A stretch of 64,000 bases of DNA from Synanceia verrucosa (GCA_029721515.1 CM056550.1:15813119-15877118), one strand, 5' to 3'; numbered from the stretch's first letter, positions 13,101 through 24,136 are shown. Notes: generated by a model not told the origin, from the sequence alone. A program made the numbers and translations.

Positions 13101-16100
13101 TCTACTTTTAGCAACAATATTTCCACTTTTAGCAACAGTATTTCTACTTTTAGCAACAATATTTCCTCTTTTAGCAACAATATTTCCTTTTTAGCAACAA
13201 TATTTCCACTTTTAGCAACAATATTTATTTCTACTTTTAGCAACAATATTTCCTTTTAGCAACAGTATTTCCACTTTTAGCAACAATATTTCCACTTTTA
13301 GCAACAGTATTTCCTCTTTTAGCAACAATATTTCTACTTTTAGCAACAGTATTTCCACTTTTAGCAACAGTATTTCTACTTTTAGCAACAATATTTCCTC
13401 TTTTAGCAACAATATTTCCTCTTTTAGCAACAGTATTTCTACTTTTAGCAACAATATTTCCACTTTTAGCAACAGTATTTCTACTTTTAGCAACAATATT
13501 TCCACTTTTAGCAACAATATTTCCTCTTTTAGCAACAATATTTGTACTTTTAGCAACAATATTTCCTCTTTTAGCAACAATATTTCTACTTTTAGCAACA
13601 ATATTTCCTCTTTTAGCAACAATATTTCCTCTTTTAGCAACAATATTTCCACTTTTAGCAACAGTATTTCTACTTTTAGCAACAATATTTCCTCTTTTAG
13701 CAACAATATTTCCTCTTTTAGCAACAGTATTTCTACTTTTAGCAACAATATTTCCACTTTTAGCAACAGTATTTCTACTTTTAGCAACAATATTTCCTCT
13801 TTTAGCAACAATATTTCCTCTTTTAGCAACAGTATTTCTACTTTTAGCAACAATATTTCCACTTTTAGCAACAATATTTCTACTTTTAGCAACAGTATTT
13901 CTACTTTTAGCAACAATATTTCCTCTTTTAGCAACAATATTTCCACTTCTAGCAACAATATTTCCACTTTTAGCAACAGTATTTCTACTTTTAGCAACAA
14001 TATTTCCTCTTTTAGCAACAATATTTCCACTTTTAGCAACAGTATTTCTACTTTTAGCAACAATATTTCCTCTTTTAGCAACAATATTTCCTCTTTTAGC
14101 AAGAATATTTCCACTTTTAGCAACAGTATTTCTACTTTTAGCAACAATATTTCCACTTCTAGCAACAATATTTCCACTTTTAGCAACAGTATTTCTACTT
14201 TTAGCAACAATATTTCCTCTTTTAGCAACAATATTTCCTCTTTTAGCAACAATATTTCCACTTTTAGCAACAGTATTTCTACTTTTAGCAACAATATTTC
14301 CACTTTTAGCAACAGTATTTCTACTTTTAGCAACAATATTTCCTCTTTTAGCAACAATATTTCCACTTCTAGCAACAATATTTCCACTTTTAGCAACAGC
14401 ATTTCTACTTTTAGCAACAATATTTCCTCTTTTAGCAACAGTATTTCTACTTTTAGCAACAATATTTCCACTTTTAGCAACAATATTTCCTCTTTTAGCA
14501 ACAATATTTCTATTTTTAGCAACAATATTTCCACTTCTAGCAACAATATTTGTACTTTTAGCAACAATATTTCCACTTTTAGCAACAATATTTCCTCTTT
14601 TAGCAACAATATTTCCACTTTTAGCAACAATATTTCCTCTTTTAGCAACAATATTTCTACTTCTAGTGATAATTTCATCTCAGTTTCACCTCAGATGATG
14701 AAGAGAATAATAAATGCTGACTCGGGTTCTGTGAAAATAAAATCTGTAACAAATTTCATCAGATTATGGATTTAATAAAAATAAACACTAGTTATTTTAG
14801 TGATAATTTTATTACTTGATTTTATTTTATTCTCTTCCACTTCTTTCTATTGTCTCTATTTTTCACAGTTCTTCTCATCCATCATGATTATGATCATAAT
14901 ACTTATTGTACCCACATAAAGTACAGTACCACTGAAGTACTGCTTTAAATACTGCTCTGTGTGTACTAGCATCCATTTCTCAGAGTAATATCATGTTTCT
15001 TCTGTCCAAGCAGCAACAATAACAAGCAGTGTTGGTTTGTAATCCACATGGTGTACTCCCACACACACACACACACACGCACACACGCACACACACACGC
15101 ACACACACACACACACGCACACAGCTGACAGGGTTTCATTTACCATCCCACCACTCACTGTCAGTGCCCTGCAGCTTGAGTGTAGGTGTGTGTGTGTGCG
15201 TGTGTGTGTGTGCGCGTGTGTGCGCGTGTGTGTGCGTGTGTGTCACTGTAAGACATAAATAAAGGTATTACAGTAGTGTGTGTGTGTGGAGCTCGCCCAC
15301 CAGCTCTCCTTCTGTCTGCAGTAACCACTTCATGATGAGCTGAGACTGATCTGCTGCTCAGAGAGGACTCTTATTTTGGAAGTCTGAACATTTAAAAAGT
15401 TTCTTCAGCATATTTTTAAATAAATGACTCAAACTGTTCCAGAACTCGCCAAATGTGTGCAGAATATGACAGAAACTGTAGATCTCAACACATTCAGTTG
15501 TTACAATAAAGAGAATTCAGTTCTTTATAATCAGCCTCAAATAAAAGCTCATGAACAATAGAAACCAGACCAGACCCGATCCTGAGCAGACCTGCTGGGT
15601 CCAGAACCAGATCCACCGTGGGGTGGCTACAGCTCAGTGGTAGAGCAGGTCGTTTAGTGATCAGAAGATCCCAACTCCCCCTAGGTGCATGCTGAAGTGT
15701 CTTTGAGCAAGATACCGATGATCTGCATGGCAGCCTCTGGCATCAGTGTGTGAGTGTGTGTGTGAATGTGTGTGTGTGAATGTGTGAATGGGGCATGTAG
15801 TGTAAAGAGCTTTGAGCTGTCGGTAGACTGGAAAAGGAACTATACAAATACAACACCATTCACCTCAACATCCCAGCAGGTTCCTTCATTTAAACGTGTG
15901 TCTCCTAGCAACAGTGGAGTTTAAGAGACACATGCAGACATCACATCCTTTAACTCTTTTAATAAGTAATATAACATTAATGATAAGATAAGATAAAGTA
16001 AGATTAAAGGAGATTAAATGAGATAAAATAAAATGAAATAAAGTAAGCTAAAATAAAATAAATAAACTAGAATAAGATAAAACAACAAGATTAATTAAAA

Positions 16101-19100
16101 TAAGCTGAAATAAAACAAAATAAAATAAAGTATTTATTTATAGTAGTATTTATTCTGATGGTCAATATCATCATAAATTAAAAAAAATAAGATAAAAACA
16201 CAGTGAGTGACTTCCATTTCTTATAGTTTGGAGATTTGTTCAATGATTAATGAAGTAAAATAATGGTTTTATAATTTAAGAGGTTTGAATTGTGACCCAA
16301 ACTTTTCCAGTAAGTCCACAGCGTCAGTTTATCGCATCAAGATGAAAGCAAATTTATACTGCGATTAAAAAAAACTAAATTTATACTGCGATAAAAAAAA
16401 CTAAATTTATACTGCGATAAAAAAGCCTAAATTTATACTGCCATTAAAAGAAAAACTAAATTTATACTGCGATAAAAAAGCCTAAATTTATACTGCGATA
16501 AAAAAAACTAAATTTATACTGCGATAAAAAAGCCTAAATTTATACTGCGATAAAAAAAACTAAATTTATACTGCGATAAAAAAGCCTAAATTTATACTGC
16601 GATAAAAAAAACTAAATTTATACTGCGATAAAAAAGCCTAAATTTATACTGCGATAAAAAAACTAAATTTATACTGCGATAAAAAGCCTAAATTTATACT
16701 GCGATAAAAACTAAATTTATACTGCGATAAAAAGCCTAAATTTATACTGCGATAAAAAAAACTAAATTTATACTGCGATAAAAAAAACTAAATTTATACT
16801 GCGATAAAAAAGCCTAAATTTATACTGCGATTAAAAGAAAAACTAAATTTATACTGCGATAAAAAAGCCTAAATTTATACTGCGATAAAAAAAACTAAAT
16901 TTATACTGCGATAAAAAAAAAATTAAATTTATACTGCGATAAAAAAGCCTAAATTTATACTGCGATAAAAAAAAAATTAAATTTATACTGCGATAAAAAA
17001 GCCTAAATTTATACTGCTATAAAAAAAAATTTAAATTTATACTGCCATAAAAAAGCCTAAATTTATACTGCGATAAACAAAAAAAAAAATTTATACTGCC
17101 ATAAAAAAGCCTAAATTTATACTGCGATTAAAAAAAAAAACTAAATTTATACTGCGATAAAAAAGCCTAAATTTATACTGCGATAAAAAAAAAATTTAAT
17201 TTATACTGCCATAAAAAAGCCTAAATTTATACTGCGATAAAAAAAAAAAAAATTATGCTGCCATAAAAAAGCCTAAATTTATACTGCGATAAAAAAAAAA
17301 AAATTTATACTGCCATAAAAAAACCTAAATTTATACTGCGATAAAAAACTAAATTTATACTGCGATAAAAAAAACTAAATTTATGCTGCGATAAAAAAAA
17401 AAAAAAATTATACTGCGATAAAAAAGCCTAAATTTATACTGCGATAAAAAAAAACAAAATTTATGCTGTGATAAAAAAAAACAAAATTTATACTGCGATA
17501 AAAAAGCCTAAATTTATACTGCGATAAAAAAGCCTAAATTTATACTGCGATAAAAAAAAAAAAATTTATACTGCCATAAAAAAACCTAAATTTATACTGC
17601 GATAAAAAACTAAATTTATACTGCGATAAAAAAAACTAAATTTATGCTGCGATAAAAAAAAAAAATTATACTGCGATAAAAAAGCCTAAATTTATACTAC
17701 GATAAAAAAAAACAAAATTTATGCTGTGATAAAAAAAACAAAATTTATACTGCGATAAAAAAGCCTAAATTTATACTGCAATAAAAAAAAAAATTATACT
17801 GCGATAAAAAAAACAAAATTTATACTGCGATAAAAAAAACTAAATTTATACTGCGATAAAAAAAACTAAATTTATACTGCGATAAAAAAAAATAAATTTA
17901 TACTGTGATAAAAAAAAATTATACTGTGATTAAAAAAAAATTATACTGCGATAAAAACTAAATTTATACTGCGATAAAAAAATAAATTTATACTGTGATA
18001 AAAAAATAAATTTATACTGTGATAAAAAAATTATACTGTGATTAAAAAAAAATTATACTGCGATAAAAACTACATTTATACTGCGATAAAAAAATAAATT
18101 TATACTGCGATAAAAAAAAATAAATTTATACTGTGATAAAAAAAAATTATACTGTGATTAAAAAAAAAAATTATACTGCGATAAAAAAAACAAAACGACT
18201 CCATGCTTTTATAACGACTGACGCTTCCTGCCACAAAACGACTCCATGCTTTTATGACGACTGACGCTTCCTGCCACATAACGACTCCATGCTTTTATGA
18301 CGACTGACGCTTCCTGCCACAAAACGACTCCATGCTTTTATGACGACTGACGCTTCCTGCCACAAAACGACTCCATGCTTTTATGACGACTGACGCTTCC
18401 TGCCACAAAACGACTCCATGCTTTTATGACGACTGACGCTTCCTGCCACAAAACGACTCCATGCTTTTATGACGACTGACGCTTCCTGCCACAAAACGAC
18501 TCCATGCTTTTATAACGACTGACGCTTCCTGCCACAAAACGACTCCATGCTTTTATAACGACTGACGCTTCCTGCCACAAAACGACTCCATGCTTTTATA
18601 ACGACTGATATAAAAACGACTATAACGACTGACGCTTCCTGCCACAAAACGACTCCATGCTTTTATGACGACTGACGCTTCCTGCCACAAAACGACTCCA
18701 TGCTTTTATGACGACTGACGCTTCCTGCCACAAAACGACTCCACGCTTTTATGACGACTGACGCTTCCTGCCACAAAACGACTCCAAGCTTTTATGGCGA
18801 CTGGCGCTTCCTGCCACAAAGCGACTCCACGCTTTTAGGACGACTGTCGCTTCTTGCAAAAAAACGACTCCACGCTATGACGACAGACGCTTCCTGCCAC
18901 AAAACGACTCCACGCTTTTATGACGACTGACGCTTCCTGCCACAAAACGACTCCACGCTTTTATGACGACTGACGCTTCCTGCCACAAAACGACTCCACG
19001 CTTTTATGACGACTGACGCTTCCTGCCACAAAACGACTCCACGCTTTTATGACGACTGACGCTTCCTGCCACAAAACGACTCCACGCTTTTATGACGACT

Positions 19101-20622
19101 GACGCTTCCTGCCACAAAACGACTCCACGCTTGTATGGCGGCTGACGCGTCCTGCCACAAAACGACTCCACGCTTTTATGGCGACTGGACGCTTCCTGCC
19201 ACAAAACGACTCCACGCTTTTATGACGACTGGCGCTTCCTGCCACAAAACGACTCCACGCTTATGACGACTGACGCTTCCTGCCACATAACGACTCCACG
19301 CTTTATGGCGACTGACGCTTCCTGCCACAAAACGACTCCACGCTTTTATGCCGACTGACGCTTCCTGCCACAAAACGACTCCACGCTTTTATGACGACTG
19401 ACGCTTCCTGCCACAAAACGACTCCACGCTTTTATGACGACTGACGCTTCCTGCCACAAAACGACTCCACGCTTTTATGACGACTGACGCTTCCTGCCAC
19501 AAAACGACTCCACGCTTTTATGACGACTGACGCTTCCTGCCACAAAACGACTCCACGCTTTTATGACGACTGACGCTTCCTGCCACAAAACGACTCCACG
19601 CTTTTATGACGACTGACGCTTCCTGCCACAAAACGACTCCACGCTTTTATGACGACTGACGCTTCCTGCCACATAACGACTCCACGCTTTTATAACGACT
19701 GACGCTTCCTGCCACAAAACGACTCCACGCTTTTATGACGACTGACGCTTCCTGCCACAAAACGACTCCATGCTTTTATAACGACTGATATAAAAACGAC
19801 TATAACGACTGACGCTTCCTGCCACAAAACGACTCCACGCTTTTATGACGACTGACGCTTCCTGCCACAAAACGACTCCACGCTTTTATAACGACTGACG
19901 CTTCCTGCCACATAACGACTCCACGCTTTTATAACGACTGACGCTTCCTGCCACAAAACGACTCCACGCTTTTATAACGACTGACGCTTCCTGCCACAAA
20001 ACGACTCCATGCTTTTATAACGACTGATATAAAAACGACTATAACGACTGACGCTTCCTGCCACAAAACGACTCCACGCTTTTATAACGACTGACGCTTC
20101 CTGCCACAAAACGACTCCATGCTCAACTGAGGAAAAATTTGTCATAAACTAAAATATCTTCTGAAAACCCGGACAGACAAATCTAAATCTAAAACTGAAA
20201 CTGGACTGGACTAGGCTAGACTGGTTCAGGAAAGCTGGCTTTGTTGCTCTGACCCTTTTGAGGACCTCGAGGTCCAGGACCAGAAACAGGAAGTGGACTT
20301 ACTGTGGGCTCTTGGGGTAGAACGGCAGGGTGACGTGGCTGAGGTCGCTGATGTCGCAGGCCGTGGGCTCGGCGGAGATGGCCTGCCGTTTGCTGCGGTG
20401 CTGGTCTGGCTGCAGGACCAGTTTCTGCTGCTGGGCCTGGACCTGCTGGGCGGTGGCGGGCCGGAGCACAGACCGGTACTTGTCCAGCTCGTTCTGCAGC
20501 CTCTGGATCAGCTCGTCCTTCTGGTCCAGCTCCAGCTCCAGCTCATCGATCAAGGCGTCGCGCTGCCGCAGCTCTTCGATCTTCTCCTGCAGGGCGTACT
20601 GAAGGTCCCGGAGGGTTCCCAT
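1725..20622 (-). CDS. prkg1: prkg1, cGMP-dependent protein kinase 1 (beta-type 5' part, partial)
   Basis: PRKG1 is a cytosolic serine/threonine kinase activated by cGMP downstream of nitric oxide and natriuretic peptides. Three coding exons are present, 20303-20622, 7823-7989 and 1725-1838 (minus strand), joined in consistent phases. Together they encode the N-terminal dimerising zipper, the autoinhibitory segment with KRQAISAE, and the start of the first cyclic-nucleotide-binding domain through FGELAILYNCTRTATV. The second cGMP site and the kinase domain lie beyond the left edge. The first exon is the beta isoform type, starting MGTLRDLQ; no alpha first exon was recognised. The two introns (5984 and 12313 bp) are swollen by tandem arrays. 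The next gene, a1cf, is divergent. Identity comes from near-exact agreement with the remembered vertebrate PRKG1 sequence; whether this is teleost prkg1a or prkg1b cannot be told. Confidence 0.95.
1967..2001. repeat. (TG)n microsatellite
   Basis: Uninterrupted TG dinucleotides of about 35 bp in prkg1 intron 2. Confidence 0.9.
2133..5556. repeat. 13-bp minisatellite, about 260 copies, in prkg1 intron 2
   Basis: The unit is AGTAGAATCAYTY, repeated head to tail for 3.4 kb without spacers. The common variants are CACTC, CATTC and CATTT endings, AATAATTT, and rarer GCAGAATC, AGTAAAATC and AGTACAATC. Variants are regional: AGTAAAATC units cluster to the right of about 4560, while GCAGAATC and AATAATTT units cluster at about 3170-4100. 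Because 13 is not a multiple of three, the array is closed in all frames. It is intronic and has no evident coding role. Confidence 0.95.
6227..6318 (-). repeat. Interspersed repeat copy B (inverted partner of 1431-1522)
   Basis: Read on the minus strand it matches copy A (AAGTGAACGATGTTTTGTC, CAATCATTTCTCATCAGTCC). The two copies flank the 13-bp array in opposite orientation about 4.7 kb apart. Confidence 0.6.
6582..6656. repeat. (CA)n-spacer-(TG)n inverted microsatellite
   Basis: About 33 bp of CA is followed by the short spacer AAACCAGCTGTC and then about 30 bp of TG, making a self-complementary hairpin-capable structure. Confidence 0.9.
7036..7152. repeat. (TG)n microsatellite, interrupted
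   Basis: About 115 bp of TG with GCATG, GTATG and GTGCGTGCG interruptions. Confidence 0.9.
7823..7989 (-). CDS. prkg1: prkg1 exon 2: start of cGMP-binding domain A
   Basis: The exon is 167 nt (phase 2 in, phase 1 out) and encodes SKELIKEAILDNDFMKNLEL through GDVGSLVYVME, the linker helix and first strands of cyclic-nucleotide-binding domain A. The acceptor CAG is at 7990-7992 and the donor is GTGAGG. The sequence is almost identical to remembered PRKG1. It is flanked downstream (sense) by three 29-bp repeats of the AGACCAGGTCCTCTACAGAAC type. Confidence 0.95.
8085..8400 (-). mobile_element. tRNA-derived SINE-like element
   Basis: On the minus strand the head resembles a tRNA: GTAGCTCAGTCTGTAGTGAC (A-box-like), then GGTCGCCAGTTCAAGTCC (B-box-like). 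A body follows that includes AGGTGCCCTTGAGCAAGGC (minus strand). Elements of this kind are widespread in percomorph fish, as I recall. The far end is degenerate; the boundaries are approximate. It sits in prkg1 intron 1. Confidence 0.65.
8861..14666. repeat. 21-bp minisatellite, about 275 copies, in prkg1 intron 1
   Basis: The unit is CAACAATATTTCCACTTTTAG, tandem for 5.8 kb. Variants are TTCCTCTTTT, TTCTACTTTT, CAACAGTATTT and CAACAACATTT, plus occasional unit-breaking indels such as CAATATTTTCTTTTAG. Since 21 is a multiple of three, the minus strand stays open for up to about 1.5 kb at a stretch, reading LLLKVEI/LLLKEEI heptads in one frame and NIVAKSG in another. The array is interrupted by frameshifts, lacks a gene context and lies inside a prkg1 intron, so it is annotated as a repeat. 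Long blocks recur almost verbatim (for example about 9420-9840 and 9790-10230), pointing to recent segmental amplification. Confidence 0.95.
14667..16349 (-). other. prkg1 intron 1, middle part
   Basis: Intronic sequence between two arrays. It contains CA-rich repeats at 15061-15121, TG-rich repeats at about 15186-15242, a SINE-like element at about 15620-15864, and a low-complexity GATAAGATAAAATAAAAT stretch at about 15980-16140. No exon was recognised. Confidence 0.7.
15620..15864 (+). mobile_element. tRNA-derived SINE-like element
   Basis: The head GCTACAGCTCAGTGGTAGAG matches an RNA polymerase III A box, followed by a decayed B-box region (AGAAGATCCCAACTCC). A middle part follows with CTGCATGGCAGCCTCTGGC and TGTGTGTGAATG. 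The tail is AAAGAGCTTTGAGCTGTC to ACTATACAAATACAACACC. That tail is typical of a common fish SINE/LINE-related repeat, from memory. The lost B box makes a working tRNA gene unlikely. Confidence 0.65.
16350..18190. repeat. AT-rich ~26-bp minisatellite, about 70 copies
   Basis: The unit is AAATTTATACTGCGATAAAA followed by AAGCCT or AAAACT, with variable A-runs. Units alternate between the AAGCCT and AAAACT forms in the left half, a higher-order dimer. TGTGATA replaces TGCGATA toward the right, consistent with CpG decay. It directly abuts the 43-bp array at 18190 with no unique sequence between them. Confidence 0.9.
18191..20123. repeat. 43-bp minisatellite, about 45 copies, next to prkg1 exon 1
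   Basis: The unit contains CGACTCCATGCTTTTATGAC, CGACTGACGCTTCC and TGCCACAAAA. ATG and ACG forms occupy separate blocks (CCATGC left, CCACGC in the middle). A variant with ACGACTGATATAAAAACGAC inserted occurs three times (about 18600, 19783 and 20025), marking duplicated blocks. The array ends about 180 bp from the donor of prkg1 exon 1. Confidence 0.95.
20303..20622 (-). CDS. prkg1: prkg1 exon 1 (beta): leucine zipper and autoinhibitory region
   Basis: It codes for 106 full codons plus two bases. The start ATG (complement of 20620-20622) is fixed by homology to MGTLRDLQYALQEKIEELR. Leu/Ile heptads over about residues 4-52 form the parallel coiled-coil dimerisation zipper. KRQAISAE near residue 81 is the beta autoinhibitory segment, and the exon ends LPFYPKSPQ. 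The donor is GTAAGT at 20302-20297. A glutamine-rich stretch (QQVQAQQQK) is somewhat different from the mammalian linker. Upstream in frame there is no ATG, only a TTG-led open stretch. Confidence 0.95.
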
Positions 20623-21651
20623 CAGTCCTCTGGAGGGTCCAGGGCTCCGTTGTGGTACCCAGAGATCCTTTGGATCTGGAGGGTCCCTGCAGGCTTCCTC
20701 CAAAGAACTCTGGATCCTCAAAGTGCGTCCTGATGTCCTGAGGATCAGGGAACCCAAGGACCTAAAGAAACCCCCAACTTTCCTCAGGGTCCTGAAGGTC
20801 GGTCTGGGAGCCTTCAGGGTCCTTCTAGATCTTCTCAAGGTTCCTCCAGGGTTGATTAGGATCCACTTCTTTTAATAAAACCACCCTAATGAATGAATAT
20901 TAATGAGCTCAGATCCAGGTGTGAGACCCCAAAACCACATCCAGGACCGGCAGGACCTGCAGGTCCTCAGTGTCCCTCCAGATATCCACGCTTCCTGTCT
21001 CCAGAGGATTTCAGACAATAAAAAGAGTCAAACTGGGACCAGTTTGAAGGACTTCCTTCCTTCCTTCCTTCCTTCCTTCAGGGGTTGAGGAAGGAAACCG
21101 GACCTGATGTGGATCAGGTTTTTCTTTGGACTGAATACTTGATTCTGTGTAAAAAAAAGTGAGTGAAACAAAGTTTGAGTTGCAGATAATTAGATTCACA
21201 CTGCAGATTAAATTCCTCACACCAGTTTTCTGCGGGCGGAGTAAAGCAGACCCCCTCCAGAGACCAGCAGAGACCAGTAGAGACCATCAGAGACCAGGAG
21301 CTGCCAGAGGTTTTAGATCCGGAATAAAACGCGTAGACCGGTTCTGGTTTCAGCTCCGTCTGACGGAAGAAAATCTCAGAAAATCCGCAAAGTGGCACGA
21401 AAACCTGCAGGAATCCGGATCAAACTCAGACCACTTCGTCGGTCTGATCCCCGACTCAGGACCACCAGAAGCAGAAAACCTCTGCTGGACCGACAGGAAA
21501 TGAAATGTGTTTGAGGCTGGAAATAAAAGGAGGATCATTGAACCATTAAGTGATCCGGGAGTCCCCAGAGGATCCGGATCTGCAGACCTGCTCCGGTTTA
21601 ATCACCACCATTAGTTTAATCAGTTTAATGCGGAGCAGCAGGAGATTTAAC
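20623..21651. other. prkg1 5' UTR / proximal promoter region (inferred)
   Basis: Sequence upstream of the prkg1 beta ATG. The first 200 bp contain loose CTGGAGGGTCC/AGGGTCCTTC repeats and no in-frame ATG. A (CCTT)n run lies at about 21053-21078, and TCTGATTATT-type AT-rich stretches follow. No TATA box or transcription start can be fixed from sequence alone. The location makes it the likely promoter of the beta transcript. Confidence 0.4.
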
Positions 21652-21888
21652 GGTCCAGAGGGACCAGAGAGACAAGAGACCAGAACCAGAGGGACCAGAG
21701 CGACCAGAGCGACCAGAGACCGGGACCAGAGCGACAAGAGACCAGAACCAGAGGGACCAGAGCGACCAGAGACCGGGACCAGAGCGACCAGAGACCGGGA
21801 CCAGAGCGACAAGAGACCGGGACCAGGACCAGAGCGACCAGAGACCGGGACCAGGACCAGAGCGACAAGAGACCGGGACCAGAGAGAG
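21652..21888. repeat. Purine-rich GACCAGAGCGACCAGAGAC minisatellite
   Basis: About 240 bp of tandem and nested units built from GACCAGAGCGACCAGAGAC, GGGACCAGAG and CAAGAGACCAG. Several neighbouring regions (7403-7555, 21258-21298) are rich in the same GACCAGA word. Confidence 0.85.
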
Positions 21889-21934
21889 AGAGACGAGAAG
21901 CGTGACTCTGCCGGTGCGTCCAAAAGTTCGTCTG

Positions 21935-22830
21935 CCTCTCCTCCTCTTTCCTCCTCTCCCCTCCTCTTTCCTCCTCTTTCCTCCTCTCCCCTCCTCTTTC
22001 CTCCTCTTTCCTCCTCTCCCCTCCTCTTTCCTCCTCTCCCCTCCTCTGTCCTCCTCTTTCCTCCTCTCCCCTCCTCTTTCCTCCTCTCCCCTCCTCTGTC
22101 CTCCTCTTTCCTCCTCTCCCCTCCTCTTTTCTCCTCTTTCCTCCTCTTTCCTCCTCTTTCCTCCTCTGCCCTCCTCTTTCCTCCTCTTTCCTCCTCTGCC
22201 CTCCTCTTTCCTCCTCTTTTCTACTCTTTCCTCCTCTTCCCTCCTCTTTCCTCCTCTTTCCTCCTCTCTCCTCCTCTGCCCTCCTCTTTCCTCCTCTTTC
22301 CTCCTCTCCCCTCCTCTTTCCTCCTCTTTCCTCCTCTCCCCTCCTCTTTCCTCCTCTTCCCTCCTCTTTCCTCCTCTGCCCTCCTCTTTCCTCCTCTGCC
22401 CTCCTCTTTCCTCCTCTTTCCTCCTCTCCCCTCCTCTCTCCTCCTCTCTCCTCCTCTCCCCTCCTCTTTCCTCCTCTTTTCTCCTCTTTCCTCCTCTCTC
22501 CTCCTCTTTCCTCCTCTCCCCTCCTCTTTCCTCCTCTTTTCTCCTCTCCCCTCCTCTCCCCTCCTCTTTCCTCCTCTTTCCTCCTCTCCCCTCCTCTCTC
22601 CTCCTCTTTCCTCCTCTTTCCTCCTCTCCCCTCCTCTCCCCTCCTCTTTCCTCCTCTTTCCTCCTCTCCCCTCCTCTCTCCTCCTCTTTCCTCCTCTCTC
22701 CTCCTCTTTCCTCCTCTTTCCTCCTCTCCCCTCCTCTTTCCTCCTCTTTCCTCCTCTTCCCTCCTCTTCCCTCCTCTTTCCTCCTCTCCCCTCGTCTTTC
22801 CTCCTCTGCTCTCCTCCTCTCCTCTCTGCT
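21935..22830. repeat. 10-bp homopyrimidine minisatellite between prkg1 and a1cf
   Basis: The unit CTCCTCTTTC / CTCCTCTCCC is repeated about 90 times. The plus strand is almost pure pyrimidine (rare G in CTCCTCTGCC units) for 0.9 kb. It lies 1.3 kb upstream of the prkg1 start codon and 4.1 kb upstream of the a1cf start codon. Such mirror-symmetric polypurine-polypyrimidine tracts can adopt triplex DNA, by established knowledge. The long open frames across it (proline/leucine/serine-rich or Glu/Arg-rich) are artefacts. Confidence 0.95.
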
Positions 22831-23979
22831 TCTCTTTCCTTCTTTTGTCTCCTCTCCTCCACCTGGAGTGCTTAGGGTTTGCTGAAGGTATTTCTCCTCC
22901 TCCTCATCAGCTTCTTTTTCTTCTTCTTCAGTTCTAACTGGTCCAGAGACCAGAAACCTCCAGAGCAGGTCTAGTCAGGAGTCCTGGTCCCTCCTGCCTG
23001 AGCCGTTCAGGTGAGTCTGGAGGTGGAGCTCCACGCTGAGCCGTAAGTGGCTGATAGATGGTGTCCTGGTCCTCCTCCTCTGTTCAGAGATGGTTTCTCC
23101 ACTTTGACAGAAATGTCTTCTCTCACTCTTCTGTCAAACATCTGTCTTCCCTGCATAAAACCTGGACATTACCGTCCTCAAAGGAGTGTCCCCATGTGTC
23201 TCCAGGTGAGCCTGTCTCCTGGTGTTGTGTCCTCTGGGTGGACCAGCTTCTCACCTGTTTGAAGTGAATCTTAAACGTTTTCTTTCTTACAGATGAGAGG
23301 AGGAAGCATCATGATAAGGCCTCATTAGTTTCAAATCAATAATCAATAATCATAATATGGCAGTCATCAGTGTTTGATAACAGCAGAAAACCACTGAGAG
23401 CGTCCTTCAATCATCAGCTCAGACACTCATGTCTTATAATAAAATATATCTTATTTCTAATAATGTATAACAATTATTTATTAGTAACAACATGCAATAG
23501 TATATTATTGTTTACGATCAATACTCTTCTTCATGAGCAGACAGGAAATGTCTCAATGTCTGCTGCCCTGTGCTCCCCCCTACTGGCTGCTCTGCAGCAC
23601 TACAGCACAGAAAAAAACGACATGAATAATAAATCATTTCATTATTATTATTATTATTGTTATTGTGCAAAATGTGTGTAAATGTGTTTCCATGAGTAAC
23701 TTTTTAGCTGCACTCATCATGTCATGTCTAACAAACCTCTTTGATTTTCTTTATTAAAGATTTATATATTTTGAAGACATCAGAGGGTTTTTTTCTTGTA
23801 TTTTGGCTCCTGGCAGATTAAATTGACAAAATGAAAAGTCTTCAGGTACAGGCAGGTAGGAGTGTGAATGAACAGGTGTGTCTCCTCACCTGTGCGTCCT
23901 GCACAAACTTCACAGCTCCGTCTCTACTGACACTGACTGCTTCTGGTGCAGGAGACGGACCAGTCTGGTCCTCTGGAAG

Positions 23980-24136
23980 TCCTCTGGTGGTCATCCTGTC
24001 CTCCAGAGATGTTCTGGTCCTCCAGAGGTCTCCTGGTGGTCCTCCAGAGTTCCTAGGATGGTCCTCTGGTGGTCAATCAGAAGACCACCTGAGGACCACC
24101 AGAAGAGCTCTGGAGGACAGGATGACCACCAGAGGA
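23980..24136. repeat. 29-bp perfect inverted repeat (hairpin) with nested stem
   Basis: The left arm 23980-24008 is an exact reverse complement of 24108-24136 (it starts TCCTCTGGTGGTCATCC). The 99-bp loop holds a second stem, GGTCCTCTGGTGGTC (24060-24074) against GACCACCTGAGGACC (24083-24097), with one mismatch. The surroundings are rich in the same GGTCCTCTGG words. Confidence 0.85.

Noticed and set aside
15620..15700. Functional tRNA gene
   Set aside because: An A-box-like head is present, but the B box and cloverleaf are decayed and a SINE body and tail follow.
18191..20123. CRISPR-like regular repeats
   Set aside because: Units are contiguous with no unique spacers, in a vertebrate intron.
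20299..20838. N-terminal extension of prkg1 beyond MGTLRDLQ
   Set aside because: The extra 72 codons begin at TTG, contain no ATG, and consist of loose GGGTCC repeats; family proteins start at MGTLRDLQ.
21550..22885. Long proline/serine/leucine open frame and its Glu/Arg-rich reverse
   Set aside because: Pure CTCCTCTTTC array; no splice signals, homology or non-repetitive domain.
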